From assembly GCA_900538475.1 (NCBI GenBank), contig UPYT01000005.1, forward strand, positions 67,441-131,440: DNA of 64,000 nt, in the 5' to 3' direction. The DNA comes from an uncultured Clostridium sp. Lineage in GTDB: Bacteria > Bacillota > Clostridia > Lachnospirales > Lachnospiraceae. Of this stretch, positions 25,894 to 35,637 are shown piece after piece. The position numbers and the translations under genes are program-made. The notes beneath the pieces were generated by a model, which saw only the letters and a program-made list of their open reading frames with translations, ran no database searches and was not told the origin of the DNA. How positions within the stretch are numbered: position 1 is the stretch's first letter; every line of letters begins with the position of its first letter.

Positions 25894-28800
25894 TTATCTT
25901 GTCGGCCGTTTCTTTTCCGCCCGCTCTTCGTATTCAAACTCTTCCTGATACCGCCTCCAGTATCTTCCTCCTGCTGCAATCAGGAAAAGCACAGCCACAC
26001 TTCCAAGAGAAATCATCCATCCAGACGTCAGTCCTTTGGGATTGTATTTCATGGAAATCGTATGGCTTCCCGGCGTCAGCCTCACACCGATAAATGCATC
26101 CAGCATCTTTTCCGGCGGCTGCTCCACACCGTCCACATTTACTCTCCATCCCTCATCATAAGGAATAGTTGTCATCATCAAACCGCTTTCCTCGCAGGAA
26201 ATGGTTCCCTCCAAAGAGGTATCCGTCCAGCTGCTCAGAACCCATGGCTTAGCAGACAGCTTCTCATACACAGCCTTCAGGCCGCTTTCTGAAAACCGGT
26301 ATACATCCGCCCAGAAATCGCTGCCCTCTTCTGCCTCCAGAACCACTTCTTCACCAGCCTCGCAGTATCCCAGCTCCACCAGATACCCTCTGTCCGTATT
26401 ATCAAAGGTTTTGCTTCCCTTCCAGGTAGTGGCCTTCACCTTTTTTACCGACTTTCCTCCAGTGTAGGCGTAATACTCTCCCCCGATTTCCGGAGTAAAA
26501 GTCACTTTTTTCCCATCTGAAACTGTATCCAGCACAGTAACAAGCACCGGCTCCGTATTCAGAGCTGAAGTCAGATTATTCTGGACATCTGCAGGTTTTC
26601 CTGTATCCACATCCCACTGCTCTTCAAAATCAGCCCCTACCCAAAAGCCCAGAGGAAGCGAATAGCTGTTTTCACAAAGCCATACCCCCTCATCCTCTGC
26701 TTCCACAGTTCTCAGTTCCGATGGATCCGGCTGCTCCGAATACAGCCCGTATTTCACAGAAAACAGCGAATCCACCAGAGGGGTTCCTCCGGTAATGCTG
26801 TAAGCATTAGTAGAGCTTTCACATCCCAACTTCTTAAACAGCTTCGACAAGTCTGCATTTGCTGTTGAAGAAAACAGAGAGACTGAAGGAAAATGCATCC
26901 AGGCTCCGTCATTTTTCGTTTTTCTCGTTACCTTCTCCATACGGAAAAAGGTTTTGTTAGGCTGCACAGAATCCACCAGTCGTTCTACGGCATGATTATC
27001 TGCTTTATAGGCAGTTCTGCTGGTAGTTGTCACACTGGTCACAGTCATATTGACTGCTGCCTCAATCGAAACCACCGTCAGCGCCAGAAGAGCTGCCAGG
27101 TTCTGATATTTGATTCCCTTCTTATATAAATAAATCACTCCCAGATAAAGAGCCAGGAATAGAATCGCCACATAGAACACAATAAAATGAAAATGCGATT
27201 CTGTTGTCAGCTTCTGTGCCAGAAGTACAAAAACTACAGCTCCTGCAAACGCCCCGGTAATCTGTTTCCAGGGAATCTGCTCCAGATGCGTATACGCCCG
27301 ATAACAGGCCGACAGCACCAGGAAAATATAAATATAAGACTGGCGGCAGGGCAGACTGTTGGGATAATGAAAGCCATGCCAGATAAAATTCAGAACATTG
27401 ATAGAGAAACTGGCCAGGAAAAACAGCAGTAGCGTACAGGTCACAACCTTTTCCTTTGCCCGAATCTGCCTGCAGGCCAGATATAATGCAAAAAACATCA
27501 GGACTGCAACGCCGCAGTAGAGATTCGGCCAATGATCCAGTCCAATCTCCGTTTCCACATTTCCAATATGACGGGCAAGCATATCAAAAATAGGAAAATA
27601 CTCACTGAAGGTTTTCGGAAAATTCACATCTCCAGATGCTGTTGTCTGCAGCACATAGATTTCCGGCAGAAGCACTGCCGCTGCCAGCCCCCCGGCCAAA
27701 AGAGAATACACCGTAAACCGGAAGGTTCTTCCTATGAACTTCTCCCAGTTCATATCCTCGTCCAAAACCAGAAGTGCTCCAAAATACAGAACCATGAAAA
27801 TGCAGGTCATAATCGAAATATAGTAGTTGGACAGAATCGAAAGGCCCAGAGCTATACAATACATAAGGCCCTTTCCCTCTCGAACCAGCCGTTCCAGGCC
27901 AAAAACAATCAGAGGGAATAAAATAATGCAGTCCAGCCACATAATATTCCAGCTGTAGGCCGCCATATACCCGGACAGAGCATAAAAAATTCCGAAAAAG
28001 GCAATCCCAAAATCACGGGTATGGCAATGCTTTCTTAAATACCAGGCCATAGCCAGACCAGAAAGTCCTGTCTTTATGACAATAGAATATGTCATAAATT
28101 CGATTACAAGACTCTTCGGGCATAAAATCAGCAGCCAGTTTAAAGGGCTTGCCAGATAATAAGCGTACAGCGCTGAAAAATTCACTCCCATCCCCACATC
28201 CCAGCTGTAAAGCAGGCTTCCTCCATGCGTCAGCTTATACTGGAACTCAGAGAAAAACGGGGCATACTGGTGATACATATCTGTCCGCAAAAAGGATTCT
28301 TCTCCAAAGGGAAAAATCCCTCTCTGAATAAAAATAATCAGAAGAACCATAACCGGCACAAAAAACGCTGCCAAAAGCCCGTCTCCCGGACGTATCATCC
28401 CCTGTCTGGCCGTCCGGCCTCCTGCTGCTTTTCGGACAGGCGCATTTTTTTTCACCGGCTTTGGAGAAATCAGTTCCGGTCCCTTCTCCTGATTCTTTTC
28501 ATGAGGAATGTTTTGATAGAAACTGCCTCCCGGCGCCTCTGTCTGTATCGTCCACTCCAGAGACTCGTCCTTTTTGCTGCAGCTGTCATGCTCCTGTTGT
28601 GTTAAGCTGTCTCCATCATATTCTTCCGACAAAAATTCTGCTCTCTTCTGCTCCGAATCACACTCTTCCTGCGCCCTTTCTATCAGGCTTCCTGCTCTGT
28701 TTCTTTCCTCTTCCTCAAATTCGTCCAGAAAATCACTTCCATTTTCTTCCGGAAATCCCTCCAAAAGGATCTCATCTGCCTCATCAGAATAACCTTCCGA

Positions 28801-29088
28801 TAACGCCCGTTCCAGATCCTCATCAAAATATCCTTCCGGTATATCTTCATCTAAATACGAATCTCCAGCAGTTTTTGTCTTCCAGGCAACATGGCGTTCT
28901 CCCTCTGATTTCCAGACTTTGTCGGCCTCATTTTCCCTTCCGGCTCCCTTTTCCCGCTTCTCCACCCTTGCTACTGCCGACTCCATCTCAGCCAACAGCT
29001 CCTCCATAGAGCTTCTCTGCTTTTTTTCATTTACCATAAGTAAATCTTCCAATTCTTTCGTCGTTCGGGTGATTTTCCTGTCCCTCAT
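25894..29088 (-). CDS. YfhO family membrane protein with a long acidic N-terminal region
   Basis: A 1064-residue protein of the YfhO family, large multi-pass membrane proteins of the GT-C glycosyltransferase type; Bacillus and Listeria members act in glycosylating lipoteichoic acid. Residues about 1-235 are hydrophilic and strongly acidic (for example FLDEFEEEERN), with no recognised domain; this is longer than usual. About 12 membrane helices run from 236 to roughly 700, beginning GDGLLAAFFVPVMVLLIIFI. DMYHQYAPFFSEF matches the conserved Asp-bearing first outer loop. A large outer domain and a final membrane helix near the C-terminus follow. The ATG at 29086-29088 has AAGGAG; an upstream start would run into gtrA. 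It starts 13 bases after gtrA, a common polyprenyl-sugar partner. Confidence 0.88.
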   Translation of the reverse strand: MRDRKITRTTKELEDLLMVNEKKQRSSMEELLAEMESAVARVEKREKGAGRENEADKVWKSEGERHVAWKTKTAGDSYLDEDIPEGYFDEDLERALSEGYSDEADEILLEGFPEENGSDFLDEFEEEERNRAGSLIERAQEECDSEQKRAEFLSEEYDGDSLTQQEHDSCSKKDESLEWTIQTEAPGGSFYQNIPHEKNQEKGPELISPKPVKKNAPVRKAAGGRTARQGMIRPGDGLLAAFFVPVMVLLIIFIQRGIFPFGEESFLRTDMYHQYAPFFSEFQYKLTHGGSLLYSWDVGMGVNFSALYAYYLASPLNWLLILCPKSLVIEFMTYSIVIKTGLSGLAMAWYLRKHCHTRDFGIAFFGIFYALSGYMAAYSWNIMWLDCIILFPLIVFGLERLVREGKGLMYCIALGLSILSNYYISIMTCIFMVLYFGALLVLDEDMNWEKFIGRTFRFTVYSLLAGGLAAAVLLPEIYVLQTTASGDVNFPKTFSEYFPIFDMLARHIGNVETEIGLDHWPNLYCGVAVLMFFALYLACRQIRAKEKVVTCTLLLFFLASFSINVLNFIWHGFHYPNSLPCRQSYIYIFLVLSACYRAYTHLEQIPWKQITGAFAGAVVFVLLAQKLTTESHFHFIVFYVAILFLALYLGVIYLYKKGIKYQNLAALLALTVVSIEAAVNMTVTSVTTTSRTAYKADNHAVERLVDSVQPNKTFFRMEKVTRKTKNDGAWMHFPSVSLFSSTANADLSKLFKKLGCESSTNAYSITGGTPLVDSLFSVKYGLYSEQPDPSELRTVEAEDEGVWLCENSYSLPLGFWVGADFEEQWDVDTGKPADVQNNLTSALNTEPVLVTVLDTVSDGKKVTFTPEIGGEYYAYTGGKSVKKVKATTWKGSKTFDNTDRGYLVELGYCEAGEEVVLEAEEGSDFWADVYRFSESGLKAVYEKLSAKPWVLSSWTDTSLEGTISCEESGLMMTTIPYDEGWRVNVDGVEQPPEKMLDAFIGVRLTPGSHTISMKYNPKGLTSGWMISLGSVAVLFLIAAGGRYWRRYQEEFEYEERAEKKRPTR

Positions 29089-29101
29089 AACCGGTTTCTC
29101 C

Positions 29102-29536
29102 TTATTTATGCTTTTCCCGATTCTTCTCTGATTTAAAAATGAACAGCTTACTGAACAGATAGTTAAGCACCAGTGAAATGGCTGAAACCACAATCTTGCA
29201 GATAAAATCCTGATGAATTTCCAAACCATCCACCAAAACAATCATCGCTATCATGGTAAAGACTCCAGTTGCCGCCCGGCAGATTACAAAAGGAACAAAC
29301 TCGCTCCATATCTTCTTCGGATGAAGATCCAGGCTGGCAAAGACAAACAGCTTATTTGTTATAAAAGCAAACAAAACCGCCGCCGCCCAGGACAGTGCTG
29401 TTGCAAGCCGGTAATCTATACCACCCTGGCGCATATACCAGTAGCTAAGCCAGTCTACAAGCGTGGTCAGAACCCCAAAAAACAGATAGGAAACTGTTTC
29501 TCTGTTTACAAGCTTTCTCCATAATTTCTCTATCAT
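29102..29536 (-). CDS. GtrA family membrane protein
   Basis: A 144-residue four-helix membrane protein of the GtrA family, thought to help flip or supply polyprenyl-phosphate sugars for surface glycosylation. The start KLVNRETVSYLFFGVLTTLVDWLSYW and the end VLNYLFSKLFIFK are typical. AGGGAGAAAAGG precedes the ATG at 29534-29536. Together with the YfhO protein downstream it suggests a cell-surface glycosylation pair. A TATAAT at 29571-29566 (minus) could be the -10 of its promoter, though no good -35 is seen. Confidence 0.88.
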   Translation of the reverse strand: MIEKLWRKLVNRETVSYLFFGVLTTLVDWLSYWYMRQGGIDYRLATALSWAAAVLFAFITNKLFVFASLDLHPKKIWSEFVPFVICRAATGVFTMIAMIVLVDGLEIHQDFICKIVVSAISLVLNYLFSKLFIFKSEKNREKHK

Positions 29537-29605
29537 ACCTTTTCTCCCTGCATGTAGTCTATTGTATTATAGGGCAGGAAAAGCAAAAAGTAAAGGGAAT
29601 GTGCC

Positions 29606-29634
29606 TTGTAACTCCCATTCTGATGTGGTAAAAT
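29606..29634 (+). promoter_or_regulatory. Promoter of the PTS IIA gene
   Basis: TTGTAA (29606-29611), 17-base spacer, TAAAAT (29629-29634), about 42 bases before the ATG. Confidence 0.6.
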
Positions 29635-29675
29635 AATTGTAGTAATTTTTGAAAATAAATACAAGGAGAAGTGCC

Positions 29676-30158
29676 ATGTTTGGATTTTTTAAAAAGAAAA
29701 GTGAACCCAAAGAATTAAAAGCCATGGTCAATGGCGAAGTAATTTCTGTTACTGAAGTAAAGGATGATGTATTCTCCTCCTGTATGTTAGGCAAAGGCAT
29801 TGCCATCCATCCCACGGACGGTGTTGTAGTCGCCCCCGTTGACGGAGAAATTTCCGTTACCATGGAGGGAACCAATCATGCTGTGGGTATCCGTATTGCC
29901 GAAGGCTTTGATCTGCTGATTCACATCGGTCTTGATACCGTATCCTTAAACGGTGAGGGCTTTACCTCCCATATTTCCATGGGACAGAAGGTAAAAGCCG
30001 GCGATAAACTGATCACTTTCGACAAGGCTCTGGTTGAATCCAAAGGTCTGTGCTCCGATGTAATCCTGATCGCACTGGATAATCCGGCTCTCCCGGCTCT
30101 GGACTTTAAGACCGGTATGACCGCTTCTGCCGGTGAAACCGTAGTTGCAACCTGGTAA
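29676..30158 (+). CDS. PTS glucose-type IIA component
   Basis: A 160-residue free-standing IIA of the glucose family, which passes phosphate from HPr to a IIB domain. The phospho-acceptor His is in LLIHIGLDTVSL (about residue 81) and the partner His in TNHAVGIRI (about 66). VVAPVDGEI and GFTSHISMGQKVKAGDKL complete the barrel. The ATG at 29676 has AAGGAG at 29663-29668; starting at 29649 would add nine residues without a site. No transporter is adjacent. The IICB protein at 50.4 kb lacks a IIA domain and could be its partner, which is inference. Confidence 0.92.
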   Translation: MFGFFKKKSEPKELKAMVNGEVISVTEVKDDVFSSCMLGKGIAIHPTDGVVVAPVDGEISVTMEGTNHAVGIRIAEGFDLLIHIGLDTVSLNGEGFTSHISMGQKVKAGDKLITFDKALVESKGLCSDVILIALDNPALPALDFKTGMTASAGETVVATW

Positions 30159-30163
30159 CTGTA

Positions 30164-30200
30164 AAAAGGACATCAGATGATACTGTCTGATGTCCTTCTT
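30164..30200. terminator. Bidirectional terminator between PTS IIA and the TRAP operon
   Basis: AAGGACATCAGA pairs with TCTGATGTCCTT across a short loop; T-rich sequence follows on both strands. Confidence 0.75.
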
Positions 30201-30229
30201 TCCTTTATCCTTATCTGATTTTCTAACAT

Positions 30230-31537
30230 TTATACATATCCCAGCAGGCCAGGCAGCCACATGGACAATGCCGGAATGTAGGATACCATCAAAAGAACAA
30301 TGAAAATTGCTGCAAAATATGCCAGTAATGGTCGAATCACTTCTTCAATCTTCGTTTTTCCTACCTTTACACCGACAAACAGTGTCGTTCCTACCGGAGG
30401 CGTAATGGTTCCGATACACAGGTTAAAGATAATCATAATACCGAAATGAATGGTATTCATGCCCAGTGTCTGACAAATTGGAAGGAAAATCGGTGTAAAA
30501 ATCAGGCAAGCCGGCGTCATATCCATAAAGGTTCCCACAATCAGCAGCAGAATATTAATAATAAACAAAATGACATATCTGTTGTCACTGATTCCAAGCA
30601 TAGCCTCAGAAACCGCAGTCGGAATGCCTGTAAATGCCATTACCCAGCTCATAATACTGGAAACGCCTATCAGGAAAATAATAATTCCAGTCATTTCCGC
30701 ACTGTCCAAAAAGATTTTCGGAAGCTCAGACGGCTTAATCGATTTATAAAAGAAAACAGACAATACCATACTGTACACAACTGCTACAACACTTCCCTCT
30801 GTTGCTGTAAAAATACCGGAAATAATGCCTCCAATAACCACAACTATCATAAACAGACAGGGAATTGCTTGCAAAAATACCTTCATTTTTTCACTTAAGG
30901 TAAACTTTTTCGTACTGCGATAACCCTTCTTTTTTGCAAAAACATAGATTACAATCATACATGCCAGTCCCCAGAGAATACCGGGAATATATCCTGCCAT
31001 AAAGAGAGCTGCAACCGAAGTTCCACCGCTGACAAGAGAATACGTAATCATTACATTGCTGGGAGGAATCAAAAGTCCCGTAGGCGCTGTTGCAATATTG
31101 GCTGCCGCGGAGAAAGCTCTGTCATACCCTTCTTCTTCCTCAATCGGTCCAATAATGGATCCCATAGCAGAAGCTGCCGCTGTACCGGAACCGGAAATCG
31201 CACCAAAAAGCATATTGGCAACTGCATTGGTATGAGCCAGTGCACCGGGAATACTTCCTGTAAAAATTTTAGCAAAATTAATCAGACGAATGGCAATTCC
31301 GCCCTTGTTCATCAGATTTCCAGCCAGAATAAAAAACGGAATCGCCAGAAGACTGAAAACTGAAATACCAGAAAAAATTCTCTGAGCGCCCGTAAGAACG
31401 GATGCTCCCATATCAAGAACTGGAAGAATTGCTCCAATCGAGGACACAGCCAGAGCAACTGCAATCGGCACACCAGCCAGAAGCATTATTACCAAAAGCA
31501 CTAAAATAATCAGCCCGCAGGCAACTGCGATTGTCAT
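30230..31537 (-). CDS. TRAP transporter large permease, DctM type
   Basis: A 435-residue membrane protein with about 12 helices, the transport channel of a tripartite ATP-independent periplasmic transporter that uses an Na+ gradient to import an organic acid. LLAGVPIAVALAVSS near the start, PFFILAGNLMNKGGIAIRL, FGAISGSGTAAASAMGSII and MDMTPACLIFTPIFLPI match the DctM signature stretches. It overlaps the small permease by four bases. Third gene of the DctP-DctQ-DctM unit, transcribed toward the terminator at 30164-30200. C4-dicarboxylate or a sugar acid is likely; the substrate is unknown. Confidence 0.94.
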   Translation of the reverse strand: MTIAVACGLIILVLLVIMLLAGVPIAVALAVSSIGAILPVLDMGASVLTGAQRIFSGISVFSLLAIPFFILAGNLMNKGGIAIRLINFAKIFTGSIPGALAHTNAVANMLFGAISGSGTAAASAMGSIIGPIEEEEGYDRAFSAAANIATAPTGLLIPPSNVMITYSLVSGGTSVAALFMAGYIPGILWGLACMIVIYVFAKKKGYRSTKKFTLSEKMKVFLQAIPCLFMIVVVIGGIISGIFTATEGSVVAVVYSMVLSVFFYKSIKPSELPKIFLDSAEMTGIIIFLIGVSSIMSWVMAFTGIPTAVSEAMLGISDNRYVILFIINILLLIVGTFMDMTPACLIFTPIFLPICQTLGMNTIHFGIMIIFNLCIGTITPPVGTTLFVGVKVGKTKIEEVIRPLLAYFAAIFIVLLMVSYIPALSMWLPGLLGYV

Positions 31538-32037
31538 AATCTCACTTCCCCCTTCTCCTTAAATTCCATGTGAGCCACATCTATGGCATTCATGAGGCTA
31601 AAAATCATAATCAGAGCTCCTGTCACCGGTACAATCACATAAATATATGCCATCGGTACCTGTAAGGAGGCCGTTTTCTGAATCATAGTCAATTTGGTAA
31701 TAGCGATACCGCCGTATACCATGACAACTGCTGCCAAAAGGAAAGAAAGAAGGTCAATTCCAATTTCCAGATATTTTCTTGGCGCTCCCGTCAGCTGATC
31801 TGCCAGAAATCCCATTCGCATATGATCCCGCTTTCCAAATACATAAGCTGATGCCAGCAACGCCATCCAAGTAAAGGAATAGGTCAGAAGCTCCTCCGAT
31901 ACCGTACTCGGTTTATTGAAAAAATAGCGGGTTACAATCTGGTAACTTCCAATCAGTGTCATAAAAACAAACAGTGCAATAATCACAATTCCCAGACCCT
32001 TCATAATTCCCGCTTTTGCCTTATGCATTGCTTCCAT
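31534..32037 (-). CDS. TRAP transporter small permease, DctQ type
   Basis: A 167-residue four-helix membrane protein, the small subunit that scaffolds DctM. Family-typical features are RYFFNKPSTVSEELLTYSFTWMALLASAYVFGKRDH, cited in part: SEELLTYSFTWMALLASA near residues 41-58, and the following MRMGFL. The ribosome site (AGGGGGGAG) lies in the end of the DctP gene, whose stop is one base away, so the genes are coupled. Overlaps DctM by ATGA-type geometry. Confidence 0.92.
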   Translation of the reverse strand: MEAMHKAKAGIMKGLGIVIIALFVFMTLIGSYQIVTRYFFNKPSTVSEELLTYSFTWMALLASAYVFGKRDHMRMGFLADQLTGAPRKYLEIGIDLLSFLLAAVVMVYGGIAITKLTMIQKTASLQVPMAYIYVIVPVTGALIMIFSLMNAIDVAHMEFKEKGEVRL

Positions 32038-32038
32038 T

Positions 32039-33046
32039 TTATTCTCCCCCCTTTACTTTTTGATTCACTTCCTGAATATGATCATAAAAATCACGAATTT
32101 TCTCATTTTCCTGAAGCATCGTATCATGAAGCGGGAGAACCTTCTGTTTAAATGCATCTACATCTACATCGATAAACTCCACACCCATATCTTCTGCCGC
32201 AATCCGTTTTGCCTCTTCTGCACTTTTTTCCCACTCCTCCAGTTCTACCTCTGTTGAAAGAGCAGCGGCCTCTTTAAAAATCTGATAATCCTCATCACTC
32301 AGACTGTTTAAGAATTTCAGATTTGCTACCAGCATGTCCGGAACCATCTGATGTTTGTTGTAGGAATAATATTTCGCTACCTCTCCATGCTTGTTATTGG
32401 TCAAAGCCAGTTCATTATTCTCAGCTCCGTCAATGACTCCCTGCTGAATCGCTGTGTATACTTCTCCAAATCCCATTGGTGCAGCAGCCGCATCAAATGC
32501 CTTCACCATTGCAACACTGGCCGGACTCTGCTGCACACGGATTTTTTTGCCTTTCAGATCCTCTGGTGTTTTAATCGGACTCTTACCGTAAAAATTTCTG
32601 GTCCCTGCATTGTACCAGGTTACCACACGGAAACCAGCCTCATCTGTAGATTCATAAATTCTTTCCATGTAGTCTGTATCCTGCATAACCGCCTTGTACA
32701 CCTCTTCGGAATCAAACAAATACGGCATACTGAAAATCTCATAAACATCCGCAAAGGTTTCCAAATTGGCCGTGCCTGCCACTACAAAATCAATGGCTCC
32801 TGTCTGTGTCAGCTCAATGGCTTTCTGTGCAGAACCTAACAGCTCATTGGGAAAAATCTGAATTTCATATTTATCCCCTAGATTTTCTTCTACATACTCT
32901 TTAAAAGCCAGAAGTCCCAGATGTTCCGGGTGGGTTTCTGCCTGAGCATGAGAAATACGGACAATCCTCTTGCCTCCGGTCAGAGAAGCACAGCCAGTCA
33001 ATCCCACTGCTGCTGCACTAAGAGCAAGAAGTGTCAGCTTTTTCAT
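32039..33046 (-). CDS. TRAP transporter substrate-binding lipoprotein, DctP type
   Basis: A 335-residue extracytoplasmic binding protein anchored by lipid: signal peptide MKKLTLLALSAAAVGLTGC with the lipobox Cys near residue 19. KGKKIRVQQSPASVAMVKAFDA near 145-165 holds the conserved Arg that pairs with a substrate carboxylate, and AIQQGVIDGAENN is the other family hallmark. The ATG at 33044-33046 gives the usual signal length; a GTG four codons upstream is possible. First gene of the TRAP operon; the YesN-like regulator lies just upstream on the same strand, with a 190-base gap. A TATACT -10 without a good -35 suggests an activator. Confidence 0.93.
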   Translation of the reverse strand: MKKLTLLALSAAAVGLTGCASLTGGKRIVRISHAQAETHPEHLGLLAFKEYVEENLGDKYEIQIFPNELLGSAQKAIELTQTGAIDFVVAGTANLETFADVYEIFSMPYLFDSEEVYKAVMQDTDYMERIYESTDEAGFRVVTWYNAGTRNFYGKSPIKTPEDLKGKKIRVQQSPASVAMVKAFDAAAAPMGFGEVYTAIQQGVIDGAENNELALTNNKHGEVAKYYSYNKHQMVPDMLVANLKFLNSLSDEDYQIFKEAAALSTEVELEEWEKSAEEAKRIAAEDMGVEFIDVDVDAFKQKVLPLHDTMLQENEKIRDFYDHIQEVNQKVKGGE

Positions 33047-33240
33047 TATCTTCCTCACGTCACTACTTCCTTTCTATCTTCCCATAAGTTATTGATAAAC
33101 TCAGTATAAAGAAAGGACCGCCGGATTGATACCGTAAATATTTGACATGCAGGAAGAAAATTTTGTCATACTGTCTGCGTCTGCCAGAGCAGGAAATCAG
33201 GGCGTCCTGCATACACCAGGACTGAATTTCAAAGCTGCCT

Positions 33241-34077
33241 TCACACGCTGTCTCTGTACTCGGAAGGATTCATTCCCGTAATCCGCTTAAATACCTTGGC
33301 AAAATAATTTGCATCATAATATCCAACCAGCATACTGACCTCACGGACACTGACATTTTTCTCCCGAAGAAGTCTCCTTGCCTCATGAATTCGAAAGGCA
33401 GTCAAATAGGCTGTAAAATTCTGATCAAAGCACTGCTTAAACAGCTTACAGAAATAGGCATCGGAGTAATTCATCATCCGTGCCGCATCCTGCATAGAAA
33501 TATCCCGCATATAGTTTTTCTGAATATATCGACGAATTTTCTCTGCCGCCTGTCCCAGACGATCCGGTTCCTCCATATCTGCCTCATCCTTAAACTCCGC
33601 TCCATAAACCTCCTCTTTCCGGGACTCTTCCCCAAGGCATTCACAGCTCCTGTTCAGTTCTTCAAACTGCCGTCTCCTCTGAATTCGCCGCATGGCCTCC
33701 TCCATAACAGCAGTCAGCTCCTCCTCCTCACAGGGCTTCAAAAGATAATCCAATGCGTGGATCGCAATGGCCCGCTTGGCATAAGAGAATTCATCATAAG
33801 CAGTCAGAAAAATAATTTCGCAGCCCTCGTCCAGCCTTCGGATCTGCTCTGCAGCCTCCACACCATTCATCTCTGGCATGGAAATATCCATAATCACAAT
33901 CTGGCACCGTTCCTGCGAACAGAGTTTAATTGCTTCCGTTCCGTCCACAGCCTGCAGAATCACTAAATTCTCTCCAAAACGCTTCAAAAGCCTTCTGGCA
34001 AGAGCCATCCTCTCTATCTGCTCATCATCTGCCAGCAGTACCTTATAGCTCTCTTTTTTTTCATTTTCCTGATTCAC
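33241..34077 (-). CDS. Response regulator with AraC-type output, YesN-like
   Basis: A 278-residue two-component regulator. The receiver domain (about 9-125) carries ADDEQIERM with the acidic pair, the phospho-accepting Asp in CQIVIMDISMPEMNG (near 59), and a conserved Thr and Lys in ITLAYDE/LLKPCEE-like segments (FLTAYDEFSYAK, YLLKPCEEEE). A linker of about 50 residues leads to the AraC helix-turn-helix pair (about 180-275) with DAYFCKLFKQCF and YDANYFAKVFKRITGMNPSEYR. It overlaps the histidine kinase by 17 bases. Likely target is the TRAP operon immediately downstream. Confidence 0.93.
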   Translation of the reverse strand: MNQENEKKESYKVLLADDEQIERMALARRLLKRFGENLVILQAVDGTEAIKLCSQERCQIVIMDISMPEMNGVEAAEQIRRLDEGCEIIFLTAYDEFSYAKRAIAIHALDYLLKPCEEEELTAVMEEAMRRIQRRRQFEELNRSCECLGEESRKEEVYGAEFKDEADMEEPDRLGQAAEKIRRYIQKNYMRDISMQDAARMMNYSDAYFCKLFKQCFDQNFTAYLTAFRIHEARRLLREKNVSVREVSMLVGYYDANYFAKVFKRITGMNPSEYRDSV

Positions 34078-35512
34078 TGTTTTCCTCCTTATAGTGTTCC
34101 GGTGTAAATACTAGCTGCACTACAGTTCCACACCCACGCCTGCTGTAAAGGAACATTTCCCCATCCCGGTACATGGTGTGAATTCTTCGGTAAATATTAC
34201 CGACTCCAATCCCTGTTCCCTGCTCATCCCCTTCTGTTAATGCCCTTTTGATCGCCTCCAGCTTCTCGGATTCCATTCCCTCCCCTGTATCCGCTACAGA
34301 AATCCATAGTCTTTGTTTATCCTTCCAGCTTCTTACAAGAATTTTTCCTCCTTTGCTTCTGGTTGAAAGACCATGTTTCACCGCGTTTTCCACCAATGGC
34401 TGCAGCATAAAAGACGGCACCAGAATTTCCAATGTTTCCGGCGAACAGTCTGTGAAATACTGTATTCGTTTTCCAAATCGCATCTGCTGCAAATACATAT
34501 AGTCCTGAACCACCCGCAGTTCCCGTTCCAGAGGCATAACAGAGGCTGCTGATTTCAAATTGTAGCGAAACAACCGGCTTAATGCGTGAATCATTTTCTC
34601 TGTTGCAGCTGCATCTTCAATTTGAGCTGTCCCCGCAATCATATTTAATGTATTAAAAAGGAAATGCGGATTGATCTGACTTTTCAGCATCTGCAGTCGA
34701 ACCGCTTCCAGCTGTCGTTCCTTTTCATGATTTTCCTTCAGTGTCTCTATATACCCCTTCGTAGCTGCCTTCATTTTATTGAAAGAGCGAATCAGCAGTC
34801 CAATTTCACCCTCTCCCGTTTCCTTAAGTTCTGGACCGGAAAAGTCATTCTTTCCAATCCGTTCTGCCTCTCCGGCCAACATCACCACCGGCTCTACAAT
34901 CTTTCGGCGGACGGTTCTGCTTAACTGCCAGACCATCCAGAGGACTCCTGCTCCCCAGAGAATGCCAACCGCCGGAAGCATCGAAAATAAGAATCGATTT
35001 TTCTCGTACTCTTCATTTCCATCCTTCACAGTCATCTGCTCCAGCTGGCCAGCCCGATCTTTCATATATGTCTGAACCCGGTAGATGCGATACAGACGTT
35101 CCACATATTCCGGCTCCTGTCTTTCTGTATGTTCAAAAATTTCCAGTTCTTTTTCATAAGTATCATACATATTTCGGATAGACCAGATCCAGGCATACCG
35201 CTCCTCCCCAACCTTTTGATAATCAAATGGAAGAGCCTCCAGACATGCCTGCGTATTTTCCCTGGTCTCCAAAAAGCGTTTTCGATCCTCTGGCATCGAG
35301 GTGCTGACATAATGCTCAAAGGCCAGACTTTCCGCGTCTATGGCTGACCAGAAAGCCAGACTTTCTGCGTTACTTTCTAAAATTGCACCAAAGCCTCCTA
35401 GTCCAAACCAGGTTATCAACAGATTCGCACTCATAGAAAAAAAGACCACTGCTCCGGCACATGCAGCGATCCGCTTTACTTTTTTCTCCAACGAAAACCC
35501 ATATTTTCCCAT
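34061..35512 (-). CDS. Sensor histidine kinase, YesM-like
   Basis: A 483-residue membrane sensor kinase of the YesM/LytS type. A first membrane helix (about 14-36), an outer sensor region of about 140 residues, a second helix near 180-200, a HAMP segment (VEPVVMLAGEAERIGKNDFSG), a coiled linker, the His-kinase motif MLKSQINPHFLFNTLNMIAG (phospho-His near 295-300) and an ATPase domain with ENAVKHGL and GTGIGVGNIYRR. The ATG at 35510-35512 is chosen because AGGAGG sits 6 bases before it; an upstream frame start adds ten residues without a site. Partner of the YesN-like regulator. The ligand is probably that of the TRAP transporter. Confidence 0.92.
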   Translation of the reverse strand: MGKYGFSLEKKVKRIAACAGAVVFFSMSANLLITWFGLGGFGAILESNAESLAFWSAIDAESLAFEHYVSTSMPEDRKRFLETRENTQACLEALPFDYQKVGEERYAWIWSIRNMYDTYEKELEIFEHTERQEPEYVERLYRIYRVQTYMKDRAGQLEQMTVKDGNEEYEKNRFLFSMLPAVGILWGAGVLWMVWQLSRTVRRKIVEPVVMLAGEAERIGKNDFSGPELKETGEGEIGLLIRSFNKMKAATKGYIETLKENHEKERQLEAVRLQMLKSQINPHFLFNTLNMIAGTAQIEDAAATEKMIHALSRLFRYNLKSAASVMPLERELRVVQDYMYLQQMRFGKRIQYFTDCSPETLEILVPSFMLQPLVENAVKHGLSTRSKGGKILVRSWKDKQRLWISVADTGEGMESEKLEAIKRALTEGDEQGTGIGVGNIYRRIHTMYRDGEMFLYSRRGCGTVVQLVFTPEHYKEENSESGK

Positions 35513-35637
35513 ATACTTCCTCCTGCGCACTCTGTTTTGCATAGTATAGCATGTTCCTGACTGCTCTGGGTAGTTCTGTTTCTTCTATAATAAAGATTCT
35601 TTTCAACTTCTTAACAAAACAAAAGAATTGCCAACAA

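Noticed and set aside
27602..27940. Minus-strand frame inside yfhO
   Set aside because: Alternative frame of the long membrane protein; no independent signals.
35569..35606. A frame extending upstream of the histidine kinase
   Set aside because: The AGGAGG before the ATG at 35512 fixes the start; the upstream segment contains the probable -10 element.
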